DNA from: Diplonema japonicum
Lineage: Eukaryota; Euglenozoa; Diplonemea; Diplonemida; Diplonemidae
DNA length: 64,000 bases
NCBI GenBank assembly: GCA_964019335.1
Contig: OZ025703.1
Coordinates: forward strand, 186,001 to 250,000
Direction: 5' to 3'
Shown: positions 40,162 to 53,435 of the stretch, piece by piece
Position numbering within the stretch: position 1 is the stretch's first letter
Layout: every line of letters begins with the position of its first letter
Translations under genes and position numbers: made by a program
Notes under the pieces: generated by a model
The model's database searches: none
What the model was told of the DNA's origin: nothing
The model's input: only the letters and a program-made list of their open reading frames with translations

Positions 40162-41160
40162 ATGGGTTCCGCAGGAAGCATTGCGGCCGTCATTGACGTG
40201 TCCATCACAGCCTTCTACTTGGACATGAGGGTGAACCTCGATGGTGGCAGCGGGTGGGAGAGTCCCATCTACTGTGGGGCTTTCCCGAACGGAGCTGGCA
40301 GCAGGAAACCCCAAGACTACACCAGTGTGACTAGACATCCGACTCACGACGGGAGTGGCAGCTACTTCATGCCGAGGATCACAAGGGATGCCTACAACAA
40401 TGCCATCAGTCCTCATGTCACTTACGAGGTGAAGTGCAGCATTGACCCCGATTGGGGTAGCTGGTCTTACCTCAGCACGACTGTGAGGACCCCTGCTGCT
40501 CCGACACCGGCTCCCACCCCTGTCCCCACTCCTGCTCCCACACCCGAGCCCACTCCTGCCCCTACACCTGAGCCCACTCCTGCTCCCACACCTGAGCCGA
40601 CTCCTGTCCCGACCCCTGCCCCCACACCTGTCCCCACCCCTGCTCCCTGTGTGACTGGGGTGAAGCTGAACGGGGTCCCTGTGACTGAGATCGACATGGA
40701 CGGACAGGAGACCCTTGACCTCGGGGGGAAGACCTGGTCGCACTTCCCGAACTCCATGAACGGGATGCACGCCTACTCCCTCCCGTACCCTGTTCCCGCA
40801 ACAACTGAGATCGAGATGACCTGCTGCGGTGGGGAGGAGTGCGTGTTCTTCATGGCCCTGTACAACTGTGCGGCGTGCCTCGGACCCAGGCCTGCTGGCC
40901 TCGCCGAGACCCTCGTCCTGGACGGGTGGGACAGTGGTGCATGCTCCCCCAGGTTCGAGGGGGACTTCAAGACCACCGCCTTCCGCAAGGGTGTTGACGC
41001 TGTGAACCAGGACGTTGTCCTCACCTACACCGCACCCCACGAGGAGATCATGCAGGTGTTCGGGTTGGAGGGGGCTGTTCAGAACCCGTGGTGTGTGAGG
41101 CCCCATGGCCCTGTGGCTCCTGGTGGAGCTGGGTGCGGTGGGAAGTGCCCTGTTATCTAA
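40162..41160 (+). CDS. MGS-family protein, type A copy 4
   Basis: Duplicate of 22953 with a single residue change (AVQNPWC for AVHNPWC). The Gln codon is the type B state, suggesting a small conversion tract from a type B gene. Confidence 0.85.
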   Translation: MGSAGSIAAVIDVSITAFYLDMRVNLDGGSGWESPIYCGAFPNGAGSRKPQDYTSVTRHPTHDGSGSYFMPRITRDAYNNAISPHVTYEVKCSIDPDWGSWSYLSTTVRTPAAPTPAPTPVPTPAPTPEPTPAPTPEPTPAPTPEPTPVPTPAPTPVPTPAPCVTGVKLNGVPVTEIDMDGQETLDLGGKTWSHFPNSMNGMHAYSLPYPVPATTEIEMTCCGGEECVFFMALYNCAACLGPRPAGLAETLVLDGWDSGACSPRFEGDFKTTAFRKGVDAVNQDVVLTYTAPHEEIMQVFGLEGAVQNPWCVRPHGPVAPGGAGCGGKCPVI

Positions 41161-42946
41161 GATCCTTCATGACCTTTCTTTTATTTAACTTGAATAGTTA
41201 TTTGTTTCCCTTCCCTCGCTGGTGGGTAGTTGTGAGCACTTCTCCCTATCATCGAAAAGATTACTTTTTTTTTTTTGTTTTATCCAAATGCCGAGTAAGG
41301 ATTTACTTCAGCTTTTTTGCCACCCCCCCTACTCGAGCGAAAAACCTTTTGACATCGATTTTAACATCTGATGACCTGTGCACACTGATTAAAGGCACGA
41401 CAGGTGTGAAAAAGTAACGGCAAACCCAGATACGAAGAAATGCAGATACCACCACTTATTCTTTTCGGTGAGCGCAATCGTGCAGACCTTAAAAGAATAT
41501 TTTTTTTTTCCTTTTTTTTTCCCATGATGGCTAACGTGGCAGAAGTTATTGTTAGCCTCCAGCACCTTTCGCCGGGTAGCTGTGAAAGGAAAAAATGTGG
41601 GTTTTCTTGTTCTCCTCTTTCGTATTTGTGGGAATACCTTTACCCTGCTTTCCTCCTGTTTTCTCCCTTCTCATTGTTTGCCTTTTTCTTCTTCTTTAAC
41701 AACACTGTCAACCTTATCAAGGTTTTCAACTCTCCACCCCCACCCCCAAAGAATAATGGCTCAACTGTAATAACAAGAGCTAGTTCTTAGGTCACATTTT
41801 TCCCCCCCTCCCCCCGCTTTTCACGAAATCTTGTTTTCATGTCTTTCTCTTTCTTTCTCTGTCTTCCTTAGTAGCCGAGTGATAAAGGGGTCACTGATGA
41901 TGAACTTTTTAAAGCAACAAGTCAACTTTTTTAAACATGAACAGTGAGCACCCCCCCCCCCCCCCCCCCCCATGCACACTGAAATTTTATCGATTTTTTT
42001 TTTGTTTCTTCGTTTGTTTGCTTGATAGGTTCCCATTGCTTGAGCATCAAACTAAGAAAGAACAGAGAGTGGGAAGGCATAACAAAAAGAAGGGGGGGGG
42101 GGGGGGGGGGGGAGAGAGAGAGAGAAAACAATTTTCTGCAAGGGATTCACTCCCCTCTCTCTCCCTAAACAGACGTACATTTGTGTTTTTTTTTCCCTCC
42201 CTTTCTTTTCTTCTTTTAAAATGTTTTTTTTTTCTTCTAGTTTTTCGCTGATGTAACTCAAAAGGGAAAAAAAAAAAGTGAGAGAAGGGAATAGAAAATA
42301 GGGAGATGGTCGATGTGCTTCTGAACGTTGAGTACTCTGGCCCTCCTCCAGTAACTTTAACGAAGTACCACATACTCAGTCGCTGGGAGCCAAAACTCCT
42401 GTAGCCCGCAGATGCTTCACTGGCTATTCCCACGCTGAAATATTTTGGCCATTTATCCCTGCAGGTGACAACGCTTGCACAAACAATAGCTATTTATTGC
42501 CAACAAATAATGAGTCATTATTTAACTCGAGTTCTCGAATTTTTTGCACGGGGGCCCTGCGGGCAAGTAGGTACGTTGAGTGTTAAATAATGGCTCATTT
42601 GGCGGTAAAGTAAGTCGTTTTATTTCACTCTTCGTCATTTGAGTCACTCACTCTTCACTGCTTTCACTGCTGTTTTTTCCCACGCAGGGTCAGCTTTTTG
42701 GGGATTTTCCTAAGGTAATACGGGGTAGCTATTTCGCCGTGGCATTTTAAAGGGAAGTAAAGCACATATTCCCACTTTTAACGGCCGGAATGGCCTCAGA
42801 TGGCCAGAAATGGTCAAAATACTCCCAAGATTTTCTTCAAGGGGTTGGGTGCATTTTTTTTTTTTTTTTTTTTTTGCGACCCATTTTTTCACTCTGAAGC
42901 GACATTATTAAACTGCAAAATCTCATTATTTAACTACTGTAAAACG
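41161..42946. other. Spacer, duplicate of 23952-25739
   Basis: It is nearly identical to unit 1. C-run at 41951-41971 and G-run at 42092-42111; the G-run length differs slightly from unit 1. No gene is seen. Confidence 0.5.
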
Positions 42947-43015
42947 AAAAACTCCCGGACGGAAAAATGTCCGAGTTTTTTTGGCGTCCGGGAATTTTTC
43001 CGTCCGGGAGTTTTT
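42947..43015. repeat. Perfect inverted repeat, duplicate copy
   Basis: Same 21-bp arms as 25740-25808 (42947-42967 and 42995-43015). Confidence 0.75.
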
Positions 43016-43165
43016 CCGTCCGGGAATTTTTTTTAGGTAAGGCCGTCAGGGGGCCTGGTCCACTACCACCTACATACTGGCCAGGGCTGCAAACGGCAAC
43101 CGCGCGAAGAAACCCCCAGGGTTCCCTTTCTGCATCTTTGTCCTCCCTTGCTGCCCCTGAGGCAA

Positions 43166-43390
43166 TTAAGCTTGTCGAGCCTTCGTGTGGCCTACTACCT
43201 TTCTTAATAGATGCTTTACAGCTGCGTTCAACCCAATATCCATCGGTTGAACCATGTAGGTGAGCCCAGGGGGACAAAAGCAATGTGCACGTTTGCGCCT
43301 GCGAACAACTAGCAGCAGAATTCGGCAAAACCATGGGAATCGATGATTTATAGCAAAAAGGAAGAAACAGCTCCGTAACCCAGATACCAA
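43166..43390 (-). pseudogene. pogo/Tigger-like transposase relic, duplicate
   Basis: Duplicate of 25959-26183 with the same PPGLTYMVQPMD signature; no change noticed. Confidence 0.6.
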
Positions 43391-43951
43391 GTATCATAAT
43401 TAGCCCAATGATTGGGCGATGCCGTTAGGCTCCATTCGATGGGCGGGTGCTTGACGGGGCACGGATAATCCCTGCCGGTTGCGTTTCCGCTTTGCCCCTG
43501 TATTTAAGTTGCGGTGCAACCCATCCAGCCAAGGAAACAGCCAGCTCAACCCACCAAAGTCTACCAGGTTTGTCTTTCGGGCTGGATTGGCGCGCAGCAG
43601 CCCTTCTGCATAGGTGCATATTTGTTGTGCTGGGATAGGCTCGCCAAGCCCGTTTTACCTATCGACTCAAGCAAAAACCTTTCAGCCCCCGAAGGATGCT
43701 AAATCCCGTATTGGGCGATACGCAGCTATCACGGCGTTGCGGCGGCCAGGGTGTGGTAGGGTGGAATAGCAACGTCCAGTATTTCCGTCTGGAAGAAACC
43801 GGGGGCTCTGTGTCGGGGGTTTGTACTTTCTACGGGACCACAGGGGACTTGGGAGGCTTCGGGGCGAAGTTTCACAAGGGTGGCCGCTGTGTCACATACT
43901 GCATGGCACCACTAAAATCGAGACAACTTTTTTTTTTTTTTTTTTTTTTTT

Positions 43952-44356
43952 TTGATCCTGGAGTTCCACTTGAAGAGCGTCCTCAAATGGCTAAGAGGCC
44001 TGCGATGGTACGTAGGTAAGAGCATGACTTCCATCACAACGATGGAGCTCGCGATTGACTATGAGCAGACCACCCGCCGGTCACTCATAGGCCCGCTTGA
44101 CGACCAGGACTTCCTCACGGAGGAGGCCAATAGAATGCGAGATCTCTTGAGTCGCATCCAGAAGAGTGCAGAGAAAGGGGGGCGCAATGCTTTCCCTGCC
44201 AAAGCTAAGTCGAGGGTGCACACCTTGCGAGATATGGGGGGCCCGACGGCACACGGGTACAACAGGAGACCACTCTTCTCCTCGAGCCAAACAGCCCCTT
44301 ACCTAGCACGACTCCATGTAATGTTCCTCGCCCAGATACCGTCCATCTCATCGTGA
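43952..44356 (+). pseudogene. Non-LTR retrotransposon relic, duplicate
   Basis: Duplicate of 26745-27149, again preceded by a T-run (43927-43952). No change noticed. Confidence 0.7.
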
Positions 44357-44719
44357 CAAACAGCCACCGCAGGCACCAGACAGCAACCGCAGAACGGTGA
44401 CCGATTAGTGTGAATTTCTATTTGAACAGTGAGCACCCCCATGCACACTGAAACTTTATCGAATTTTTGAGAATCCGCTCCTGTTTTTTCTGTTGGCAAT
44501 GAAAACAGAGAGAATAAAATATCTCGTCCCTTGGCTTTTGGAAATTGTCTTGGAAACAGCCTTTCCCAAATTCCCCATGGCGTCAACCACGCGCCCCCCC
44601 CCCCCCCCCCCCCCCCCGGGGGAGAGAAGAAAAGAATGTGGGGAAAAGTACTGCAACTAAGATAACAACAACAACAACAACAGATTCCTTAAACACATAT
44701 ACAAAAAAAAGAAAAAGAA

Positions 44720-45589
44720 ATGGGTTCCGCAGGAAGCATTGCGGCCGTCATCGACGTGTCCATCACAGCCTTCTACTTGGACATGAGGGTGAACCTCAAC
44801 GGCGGCAGCGGGTGGGATAGTCCCATCTACTGCGCGGCTTTCCCGAACGGAGCTGCCGGCATGAATCCCCAAGACCACACCAATGTGATTATGAACCCGA
44901 CTCACGACGGGAGTGGCAGCTACTTGATGCCGAGGATCACAAGGGATGCCAACAACAACACCATTGGTCCTCAAGTCACTTACGAGGTGAAGTGCAGCAT
45001 TAACCCTAAGTATGGTGACTGGTCTTACCTCAGCACTACTGTGATAACCCCTGCTGCTCCGACACCGGCTCTCACCCTTGCTCCCTGTGTGACTGGAGTA
45101 AAGCTGAACGGGGTCCCCGTGACTCAGATCGACATGGACGGACAGGAGACCCTTGACCTCGGGGGGAAGACCTGGTCGCACTTCCCGAACCACATGAACG
45201 GGATGCACGCCTACTCCCTCCCGTACCCTGTTCCCGCAACAACCAAGATCGAGATGACCTGCTGCGGTGGGGAGGAGTGTGTGTTCTTCGTGGCTCTGTA
45301 CAACTGTACAGCGTGCCTCAAACCCAGGCCCGTTGGCCTCGCCGAGACCCTCGTCCTGGACGGGTGGGACAGTGGTGCATGCTCCCCCAGGTTCGAGGGG
45401 GACTTCAAGACCACCGCCTTCCGCAAGGGTGTTGACGCTGTGAAACAAGACGTTGTCCTCACCTACACCGCACCCCACGAGGAGATCATGCAGGTGTTCG
45501 GGTTGGAGGGGGCTGTTCAGAACCCGTGGTGTGTGAAGCCTGTGGCTCCTGGTGGTGCTGGGTGCGGTGGGAAGTGCCCTGTCTTCTAA
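44720..45589 (+). CDS. MGS-family protein, type B copy 5
   Basis: Duplicate of 27513; the protein is identical. At 45532 it has T where 27513 has C, and it lacks the extra 49-bp T-rich stretch downstream. Its 3' end therefore resembles the 20635 form, and one of the two copies has been altered by conversion or insertion since duplication. Confidence 0.85.
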   Translation: MGSAGSIAAVIDVSITAFYLDMRVNLNGGSGWDSPIYCAAFPNGAAGMNPQDHTNVIMNPTHDGSGSYLMPRITRDANNNTIGPQVTYEVKCSINPKYGDWSYLSTTVITPAAPTPALTLAPCVTGVKLNGVPVTQIDMDGQETLDLGGKTWSHFPNHMNGMHAYSLPYPVPATTKIEMTCCGGEECVFFVALYNCTACLKPRPVGLAETLVLDGWDSGACSPRFEGDFKTTAFRKGVDAVKQDVVLTYTAPHEEIMQVFGLEGAVQNPWCVKPVAPGGAGCGGKCPVF

Positions 45590-46783
45590 GACCTTTTTTG
45601 ACACCTTTCTTTTATTGCGAGGGGCTTGTCCTGTACTTTGAGATTTATTTAATTTGAACAGTTATTTGTTTCCCCCCCCTCCCTGGTGGTCGTTGAAAAC
45701 ATCGGAGGGGTTCCTTTTTTTTTGTTTTATCCAAATGCCGAGTAAGGATTTACTTATTCGAGTTTTTTTTGCTCTACTCGAGCGAAGAACCTTTTAACAT
45801 CTGATGACCCTGTGCACACTGATTGAAGGCACAAAGATACAGGGGTGAACAAGTAACGGGAAAACCCAAATACGAAGAGACAAGATAAGAGGAAGATAAA
45901 GCACACCACTTATTATTATTATTATTATTATTATTTTTCTCCCCATGATGGCTAACGTGGCAGAAGTCATTGTTAGCCTCCAGCACCTTTCGCCGGGTAG
46001 CTGTGAAGGAAAAAGAATGGGGGTTTTTCTTGATCTTCTCTTTATTATTTGTGGGAATACCTTTACCCTGCTTTCCTCTTGTTGTGTTGGCCTTTTTATT
46101 TTTCCTTCTCCTTTTTTTTTTAATACCCTTTTTACACTGTCAACCTTATCAAGTTAAGGTTTTCAAATTACAACTCTCCCCCTCCCTCCGCTTTTCACGA
46201 AATCTTGGTTTTCATGTGTTTCTCTTTCATTCTCTGTCCTCCTTTGTAGCCGAGTGATAAAGGGGTCACTACTGATGACGAACTTTTTAAAGCAACAAGC
46301 AACCATGAAGCGTCCTTTGTCGCGAGTATTGGGTGGTAGGTCGCCCGGTAAACTAGCTGCCGAATACTCTTGAGGTCGTTTTTTTGTATCTTCGTTTGTT
46401 TGCTTGATAGGTTCCCATTGCTTGAGCAACAAACTAAGAAAGAACAGTGGGAGGGAGAAACACACAACAAAAAGAAAACAAGATACAAAGAAGAGCGGAA
46501 AAAAAAAGATCTCTCTCTCCCTAAACATATGCACTTTTATGTTTTTTTTATTTTTTTTATTTATATTATTTATCTTATAGTTCAAAAATTTCTTCACTCC
46601 TAACCCCCCCTATAATCGAGAAATAGCCTTTCCCAAATTCCCCATGGCGTCAACCACGCCCCCCCCCCCCCCCCCCCCCGGGGGAGAGAAGAAAAGAATG
46701 TGGGGAAAAGTACTGCAACTAAGATAACAACAACAACAACAACAGATTCCTTAAACACACATAAACAAAAAAAAAAAGAAGAA
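45590..46783. other. Type B downstream and type C upstream spacer, duplicate
   Basis: It matches 28383-29625 minus the 49-bp insertion; oligo-C tract of 21 at 46659-46679. No gene is seen. Confidence 0.5.
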
Positions 46784-47422
46784 ATGGGTTCCGCAGGGAG
46801 CATTGCGGCCACCAGCGTCGTGTCTCTCACATCCTTCTATTTCGACATGAGGGTGAACCTCGATGGTGGAGGTAATTACGGGTGGCAGAGTCCCATCTAC
46901 TGCGCGGCTTTCCCGAACGGAGCTGCCGGCATGAATCCCCAAGACCACACCAATGTGATTATGAACCCGACTCACGACGGGAGTGACAGCTACTTGATGC
47001 CGAGGATCACAAGGGATTCCAACAACAATGCCATCAATCCTCAAGTCACTTACGAGGTGAAGTGCAGCATTGACCCTAAGAATGGTGACTGGTCTTACCT
47101 CAGCACTACTGTGATAACCCCTGCTGTTCCCACATCCGAGCTCACTCCTGCCCCACCAACTCTTTCGCCACCAACTCCTGCCCCCGCAACACCTGCTCCA
47201 CCAACTCCTTCACCACCAACACCTGCTCCACCTACTCCTTTCCCAGCAACACCTGCCCCTTCAACACCTTTCCCACCAACACCTGCTCCACCAACTCCTT
47301 CGCCACCAACTCCTGCTCCCGCAACACTTGCCCCCACAACACCTGAGCCGACCCCTGTACCTGAGACCGAACTTGTCCCGTCAGACAACGGGGAACCAGC
47401 TGCTTCTTGGAATGGGATTTGA
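46784..47422 (+). CDS. MGS-family protein, type C short copy, duplicate (212 aa)
   Basis: Identical to 29626 in protein, including the polymerase-derived C-terminus. The in-frame ATG at 46700 lies in the leader and is not preferred. Confidence 0.78.
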   Translation: MGSAGSIAATSVVSLTSFYFDMRVNLDGGGNYGWQSPIYCAAFPNGAAGMNPQDHTNVIMNPTHDGSDSYLMPRITRDSNNNAINPQVTYEVKCSIDPKNGDWSYLSTTVITPAVPTSELTPAPPTLSPPTPAPATPAPPTPSPPTPAPPTPFPATPAPSTPFPPTPAPPTPSPPTPAPATLAPTTPEPTPVPETELVPSDNGEPAASWNGI

Positions 47423-47547
47423 AAGACGAAAGCTGTGTCAATTGGATACAGGGGGGAAAAAAGGGGGTTTCTTTTTTTGAGGCGTCTTGTCACATACTGC
47501 AGGTACCCTTAAATGTCTCTTTTTTTTTTTTTTCTTTTCTTCTTTTT

Positions 47548-49458
47548 GCGGCGGCGGTGATGATCAGGACAATCGAGAAGGAAGCACCTGGAACGGAGGT
47601 TCTGTCCTATGCAGATGACACGTACCTTCTGGCAGAGTTGGAGAAGACCTTGCAGGCTGCGGTAAACGGAACTTTGGAGTTCTGCGGACTCACTGGGATG
47701 AAGCTTAACCCGGAGAAAACGGTAGCGTTTGGCACGAAGAAGGGCTTCCGGTCAAAAGTGCTGGGTGATAGGACAGTAACACAGAAAGGGAGAGAGGTCG
47801 CAGTCCCCTATAGAACAGTGACGTCGTTCAAGGCACTGGGCGTGATGGTGTTCACGAACAGGACAGGAACGACGTGGAACGAGCCAGCGACGGAAGCGGC
47901 CAACAAGCTAGACCGGCTGGGAGGGACAAGCCTGTCCTTCGAAACAAAAGGATACCTGATTGGAACATCGGTCTTGCCGTCGTGCCTCTACAGCAGCCCG
48001 TTCTCCCCTCCGAGTGATGAGGCGCTGAAGAAGCTAACAACGAGAGTGACCTGCAACCTATGGGGGCCTCACTTCCGAGGACGATCGCCTGCAGCGGTGA
48101 ATACGGTTTTGCTGAAAGGACACATCAATGACCCGTTGTCCTACGTCATCTGTCACTCGCTAAAAGTGATATCGAGCGCGCTGGAAAGGACAGGTCTTGG
48201 ACAGAGAGTGCGACAAATAGTGCAGAGGTACGGCTCACAGAGGACCCCCTTGGGACCGGTGGGGAATCTGATATGCAGGTGGATGCCGAGAATCGGATGG
48301 GACTGGGAGAAGATGGAAATAGCCACAGAACTTGAGTGGCCCAAGCGAGGAAGCGCCTTCAGGGCGGCTGTAAGGGCAGCCAGGAGTGCGACACTAGCAA
48401 CGGAACGGAAGACGGTCAGCGGACTCGGGGAAGGAGCAGATCCCAAAACGAATGACCTCTGGAGGACAGCTAAAGATCGCCATCTAGCTTTCTGTATCAA
48501 GAGGGTAATTGCGGGAGGGATCCCCTACCTAAGTCCGTATGCCAGAGCAGGACCAAAGTGTGTACCCCCCACGAATGAAGACGACGAGTCCGAGGGACGG
48601 AGCGAAGAAGAGGAAGATCAAGACGAGCCAGCGGCGCATGAAGGACAAGACGAGTCGGGATTTGAATGTGACCTCTGCCCGACCAAGCATGCGGACACAG
48701 TAACACTGCTACGCCACCAGCTGTACGAGTGCCCGCCAGCACGAGAGGAGCTGATACGGGAGGAGATGGAACCACTGCGCGACAGGACGGGATGGCCGCT
48801 CTGCCTCGAGCTGCATGCCATCCTACCAAGGGGGAACGGGTTCGAACACCTGGAGAAGCTGCAGCGATACCTGGCAATGGTGGTGGAAAAGCGGGACGAA
48901 GGGCTGATGCAGGCAGAAGGCGGCAACAAGAAGCTACCATGGGAGCGGGAAGTGACAGGCAAAGTGACCCCGGTACCGACGACAGCACAGCTGGGGACAG
49001 TGGTGGGACTGCTGGAGCAATTCGGGGAACCACTACTGGAATGGATGGGAAAGCTGCGATGGGTGGAGGGCGACACCGACTCGGAGGTTTCGGCAGCGGA
49101 ACTTGCACTCGACTTTGAGGAGACAACCGGTAAATCACTGGGAGTCTACAACATGCAGAGGAAGGCACGCAGAATCAAGCTGTTGGTGGAGAGAGCCAAC
49201 GCAGTGTGCAGAACGAGACGGATAAGACGCCCCTTCCCTGCGGACGGGGCAAAGAGGGTCAAGTCGCTCACAGCGATCGGAGGCAAGGCTGCAATAGGCT
49301 TTAACAGGAGACCGATCTTCGCATCAAGACAGACAGCGCAAAAGCTACAGGAGTTGAAAGGGACATACAAGAAAGAACGCGTGTCGAGACTACGAAAAGC
49401 TTTAAAGGCGACAATAGGAACGAAGGCTATGCTCCAGAAGGGGAGCATTAATAGATAG
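47548..49458 (+). pseudogene. 5'-truncated non-LTR retrotransposon, duplicate
   Basis: Duplicate of 30390-32300 with the same truncation point, YADD box and zinc knuckle. The frame is still open over the retained part, so the original insertion and the duplication are both fairly recent. A second 3'-end copy follows at about 49594-49680. Confidence 0.85.
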
Positions 49459-50077
49459 GAACTCACACCACAAGAGGCTGTCCTCGAGTGGGATTGTCTT
49501 TTACTATGAGTTTTTTTTCTTGAACAGTGAGAACCCCCATGCACACTGAAACTTTATCGAATTTCTTTTTTTTTCTTCTTTTTTATTTCGAAGGCGATGC
49601 TCCAGAAGGGAGCATTAATAGATAGGAACTCAGACCACAGGAGGCTGTCCTCAAAGTGGGATTTTCTTTTACTATGATTTTTATTTTATCTCATGCTCTG
49701 GAAAAAAGTTAAAACCCCTACAATAACTGATTCCTGAAACGCGCGTTAATTCTATTTTTCTATTTTCTCTTTAATTATTTTTTTTTATATCTTTCCTCTC
49801 TTTTCCCAAAGTGAATATCTCCCTTGAACGGTGAGCACTCACCCCGACATCAAAATTTATCAAATTTTCTCTCCTAGCATCATCCCCCCTTTTTTTTTTA
49901 AGGCGATCCTGTCGCATACTGCAGGTTCCCTTCAAAGACATCTTTTTTATCTCATCTAAAAAAAAGAAGTTAAACCCCCCCCCCCCCCCCCTATAGCCTC
50001 CTTTTTTTTTTATACTGGAACTAAGACCACAATAACAGATTCCTTAAACACACATATACAAAAAAGAAAAAAAAAAA

Positions 50078-50190
50078 AGGGTTCCGCAGGAAGCATTGCG
50101 GCCGTCATCGACGTGTCCATCACAGCCTTCTACTTGGACATGAGGGTGAACCTCGATGGTGGCAGCGGGTGGCAGAGTCCCATCTACTGT
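50078..50190 (+). pseudogene. Truncated MGS-family copy, duplicate
   Basis: Same loss of ATG and same abrupt end as 32920-33032, so both lesions predate the segmental duplication. Confidence 0.8.
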
Positions 50191-51143
50191 CCGTGCCGTA
50201 TCTACAGTTGTCAAAGACAATCCAGAAACTCTGGCGCTGATATTCGGTGAGCAGCTCTACCTCTTTCCCCCGGGTGCCCGCGCTGATATAAACAATCATG
50301 TTTAGAGTGTAACCGGTGTTTGATTCGCATTTTGAACCCATAACGCTTCCTCTTCTTCGGCTCATAAACAATGAACCCGACACGGCTTCTACAGCGTATG
50401 ATGGTTCATCCACAGCAAGGTTTCGCTTGGGTACATACAGGGGTGACCAAGAAGGAACCACAAGATTTATAAGATCGTGCCCTTTAGCCATTCTCCTTCT
50501 CCTCCACCAGGGGGGCAACCCAAACCGCATTTGACGCATTATTTTTAGGAGCCTGTCTCTTTCCATCACCGTTCTGAAATATGGGGTATCTGTTAGTTCA
50601 TCCTGTGCCCGGTAGACCTTGATATCTGTTTTGATTATGAGCCCTGTAAGTATCCAAAGGCCTCTATACCACTCGAATGGCTTGCTGCCCACCCCCACGA
50701 TAACCTTTTAGAGCCGCAGGAGTGAAAAACAACTCAAAGTACAGGACAAACCCCCTGCTGGAGTATCAAAAACAAAGGAAAAGACCTCCATCCCGTTGAG
50801 ACCCACTATTGGTACACTGTTGGACCGAATACTTTGCGAAATATTTTTTTTCCCCACCTTCTCGATTTTGTCATCCCATTCCATATCCGGGATATCCCCA
50901 TCATCCGGTGACACTGACCCTTCTTCTAGAAGTGCTTTCAGCACTACTCATAATGGGGTGTGAAAAAAACAATGTTTGTGCCACTATTTTTTTTTCTTCC
51001 CTTGCAGTTTGGATGTATAAAAAAAGTCGCGCAATAAGGCCCCTCTTTAAAGAGTGGGCATGCAGAGCACTAAAAATGCCTTAGCAGAATTGGAAAAAAA
51101 AAGAATCAGACTGATTTATCAGCTCCGGTCCTTTATGGGTTAA
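50191..51143 (-). mobile_element. piggyBac fragment, duplicate
   Basis: Duplicate of 33033-33985; TTAA terminus at 51140-51143, transposase relic on the minus strand. Confidence 0.75.
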
Positions 51144-51316
51144 TGATAACCCTTCCGTCAACCATCATCAGAATTTAACATCTGATGTCCTCTCCTCTTC
51201 CCGCCCTTCCTTTTCCATCTACTGAGAGAAAAGAAGGAATAGTGGAAAAAAAAATGACAGATCTGGCAAACTCGGCAATCTGAGTATTCTCACTAGAACC
51301 TCTTTTCTTCTTCAAT

Positions 51317-51362
<46 letters not shown>

Positions 51363-51506
51363 ATGATCCCTCCACCCATCGACCTCTCGACCTCCCACTT
51401 TGGTTTAACTGCTAGAAACAGGAACCGTTAAGATAACAACAACAACAACAACAACAGATTCCTTAAACACACATAAACAAAAAAAAAAAAAAAAGAAAAA
51501 GAAGAA

Positions 51507-53435
51507 ATGGGTTCCGCAGGGAGCATTGCGGCCACCAGCGTCGTGTCTCTCACATCCTTCTATTTCGACATGAGGGTGAACCTCGATGGTGGAGGTAATT
51601 ACGGGTGGCAGAGTCCCATCTACTGCGCGGCTTTCCCGAACGGAGCTGCCGGCATGAATCCCCAAGACCACACCAATGTGATTATGAACCCGACTCACGA
51701 CGGGAGTGACAGCTACTTGATGCCGAGGATCACAAGGGATTCCAACAACAATGCCATCAATCCTCAAGTCACTTACGAGGTGAAGTGCAGCATTGACCCT
51801 AAGAATGGTGACTGGTCTTACCTCAGCACTACTGTGATAACCCCTGCTGTTCCCACATCCGAGCTCACTCCTGCCCCACCAACTCTTTCGCCACCAACTC
51901 CTGCCCCCGCAACACCTGCTCCACCAACTCCTTTCCCAGCAACACCTGCTCCACCTACTCCTTTCCCAGCAACATCTGCCCCTTCAACACCTTTCCCACC
52001 AACACCTGCTCCACCAACTCCTTCACCACCAACTCCTGCCCCCGCAACACTTGCCCCGGCAACACCTGAGCCGACGCTCTCGCCCGCCCCTGCAACACCT
52101 GAGCCTACACCTGCCCCTTCAACACCTTTCCCACCAACTCCTGCTCCACCAACTCCTTCACCACCAACTCCTGCCCCCGCAACACTTACCCCGGCAACAC
52201 CTGAGCCGACGCTCTCGCCCGCTCCTGCAACACCTGAGCCTACACCTGCCCCTTCAACACCTTTCCCACCAACTCCTGCTCCACCAACTCCTTCACCACC
52301 AACTCCTGCCCCCGCAACACTTGCCCCGGCAACACCTGAGCCGACGCTCTCGCCCGCCCCTGCAACACCTGAGCCTACACCTGCCCCTTCAACACCTTTC
52401 CCACCAACTCCTGCTCCACCAACTCCTTCACCACCAACTCCTGCTCCCGCAACACTTGCCCCCGCAACACCTGAGCCGACGCTCTCGCCCGCCCCTGCAA
52501 CACCTGAGCCTACACCTGCCCCTTCAACACCTTTCCCACGAACTCCTGCTCCACCGACTCCTTCACCACCAACTCCTGCTCCCGCAACACTTGCCCCGGC
52601 AACACCTGAGCCGACGCTCTCGCCCGCTCCTGCAACACCTGAGCCTACACCTGCCCCTTCAACACCTTTCCCACCAACACCTGCTCCACCAACTCCTTCA
52701 CCACCAACTCCTGCTCCCGCAACACTTGCCCCCGCAACACCTGAGCCGACGCTCTCGCCCGCCCCTGCAACACCTGAGCCTACACCTGCCCCTTCAACAC
52801 CTTTCCCACCAACTCCTGCTCCACCGACTCCTTCACCACCAACTCCTGCTCCCGCAACACTTGCCCCGGCAACACCTGAGCCGACGCTCTCGCCCGCTCC
52901 TGCAACACCTGAGCCTACACCTGCCCCTTCAACACCTTTCCCACCAACTCCTGCTCCACCGACTCCTTCACCACCAACTCCTGCCCCCGCAACACTTGCC
53001 CCGGCAACACCTGAGCCGACGCTCTCGCCCGCCCCTGCAACACCTGAGCCTACACCTGCCCCTTCAACACCTTTCCCACCAACTCCTGCTCCACCAACTC
53101 CTTCACCACCAACTCCTGCTCCCGCAACACTTGCCCCCGCAACACCTGAGCCGACGCTCTCGCCCGCCCCTGCAACACCTGAGCCTACACCTGCCCCTTC
53201 AACACCTTTCCCACCAACTCCTGCTCCACCGACTCCTTCACCACCAACTCCTGCTCCCGCAACACTTGCCCCGGCAACACCTGAGCCGACGCTCTCGCCC
53301 GCTCCTGCAACACCTGAGCCTACACCTGCCCCTTCAACACCTTTCCCACCAACTCCTGCTCCACCAACTCCTTCACCACCAACTCCTGCTCCCGCAACAC
53401 TTGCCCCCGCAACACCTGAGCCGACGGGGATTTGA
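51507..53435 (+). CDS. MGS-family protein, type C, duplicate with one repeat fewer (642 aa)
   Basis: Duplicate of 34360 with an identical N-domain, identical end EPTGI, and about 10 rather than 11 repeats of 45 residues. Shuffling of the C/T variants along the array shows that the lost unit lay within the array, so the change is slippage or unequal exchange after duplication. Confidence 0.82.
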   Translation: MGSAGSIAATSVVSLTSFYFDMRVNLDGGGNYGWQSPIYCAAFPNGAAGMNPQDHTNVIMNPTHDGSDSYLMPRITRDSNNNAINPQVTYEVKCSIDPKNGDWSYLSTTVITPAVPTSELTPAPPTLSPPTPAPATPAPPTPFPATPAPPTPFPATSAPSTPFPPTPAPPTPSPPTPAPATLAPATPEPTLSPAPATPEPTPAPSTPFPPTPAPPTPSPPTPAPATLTPATPEPTLSPAPATPEPTPAPSTPFPPTPAPPTPSPPTPAPATLAPATPEPTLSPAPATPEPTPAPSTPFPPTPAPPTPSPPTPAPATLAPATPEPTLSPAPATPEPTPAPSTPFPRTPAPPTPSPPTPAPATLAPATPEPTLSPAPATPEPTPAPSTPFPPTPAPPTPSPPTPAPATLAPATPEPTLSPAPATPEPTPAPSTPFPPTPAPPTPSPPTPAPATLAPATPEPTLSPAPATPEPTPAPSTPFPPTPAPPTPSPPTPAPATLAPATPEPTLSPAPATPEPTPAPSTPFPPTPAPPTPSPPTPAPATLAPATPEPTLSPAPATPEPTPAPSTPFPPTPAPPTPSPPTPAPATLAPATPEPTLSPAPATPEPTPAPSTPFPPTPAPPTPSPPTPAPATLAPATPEPTGI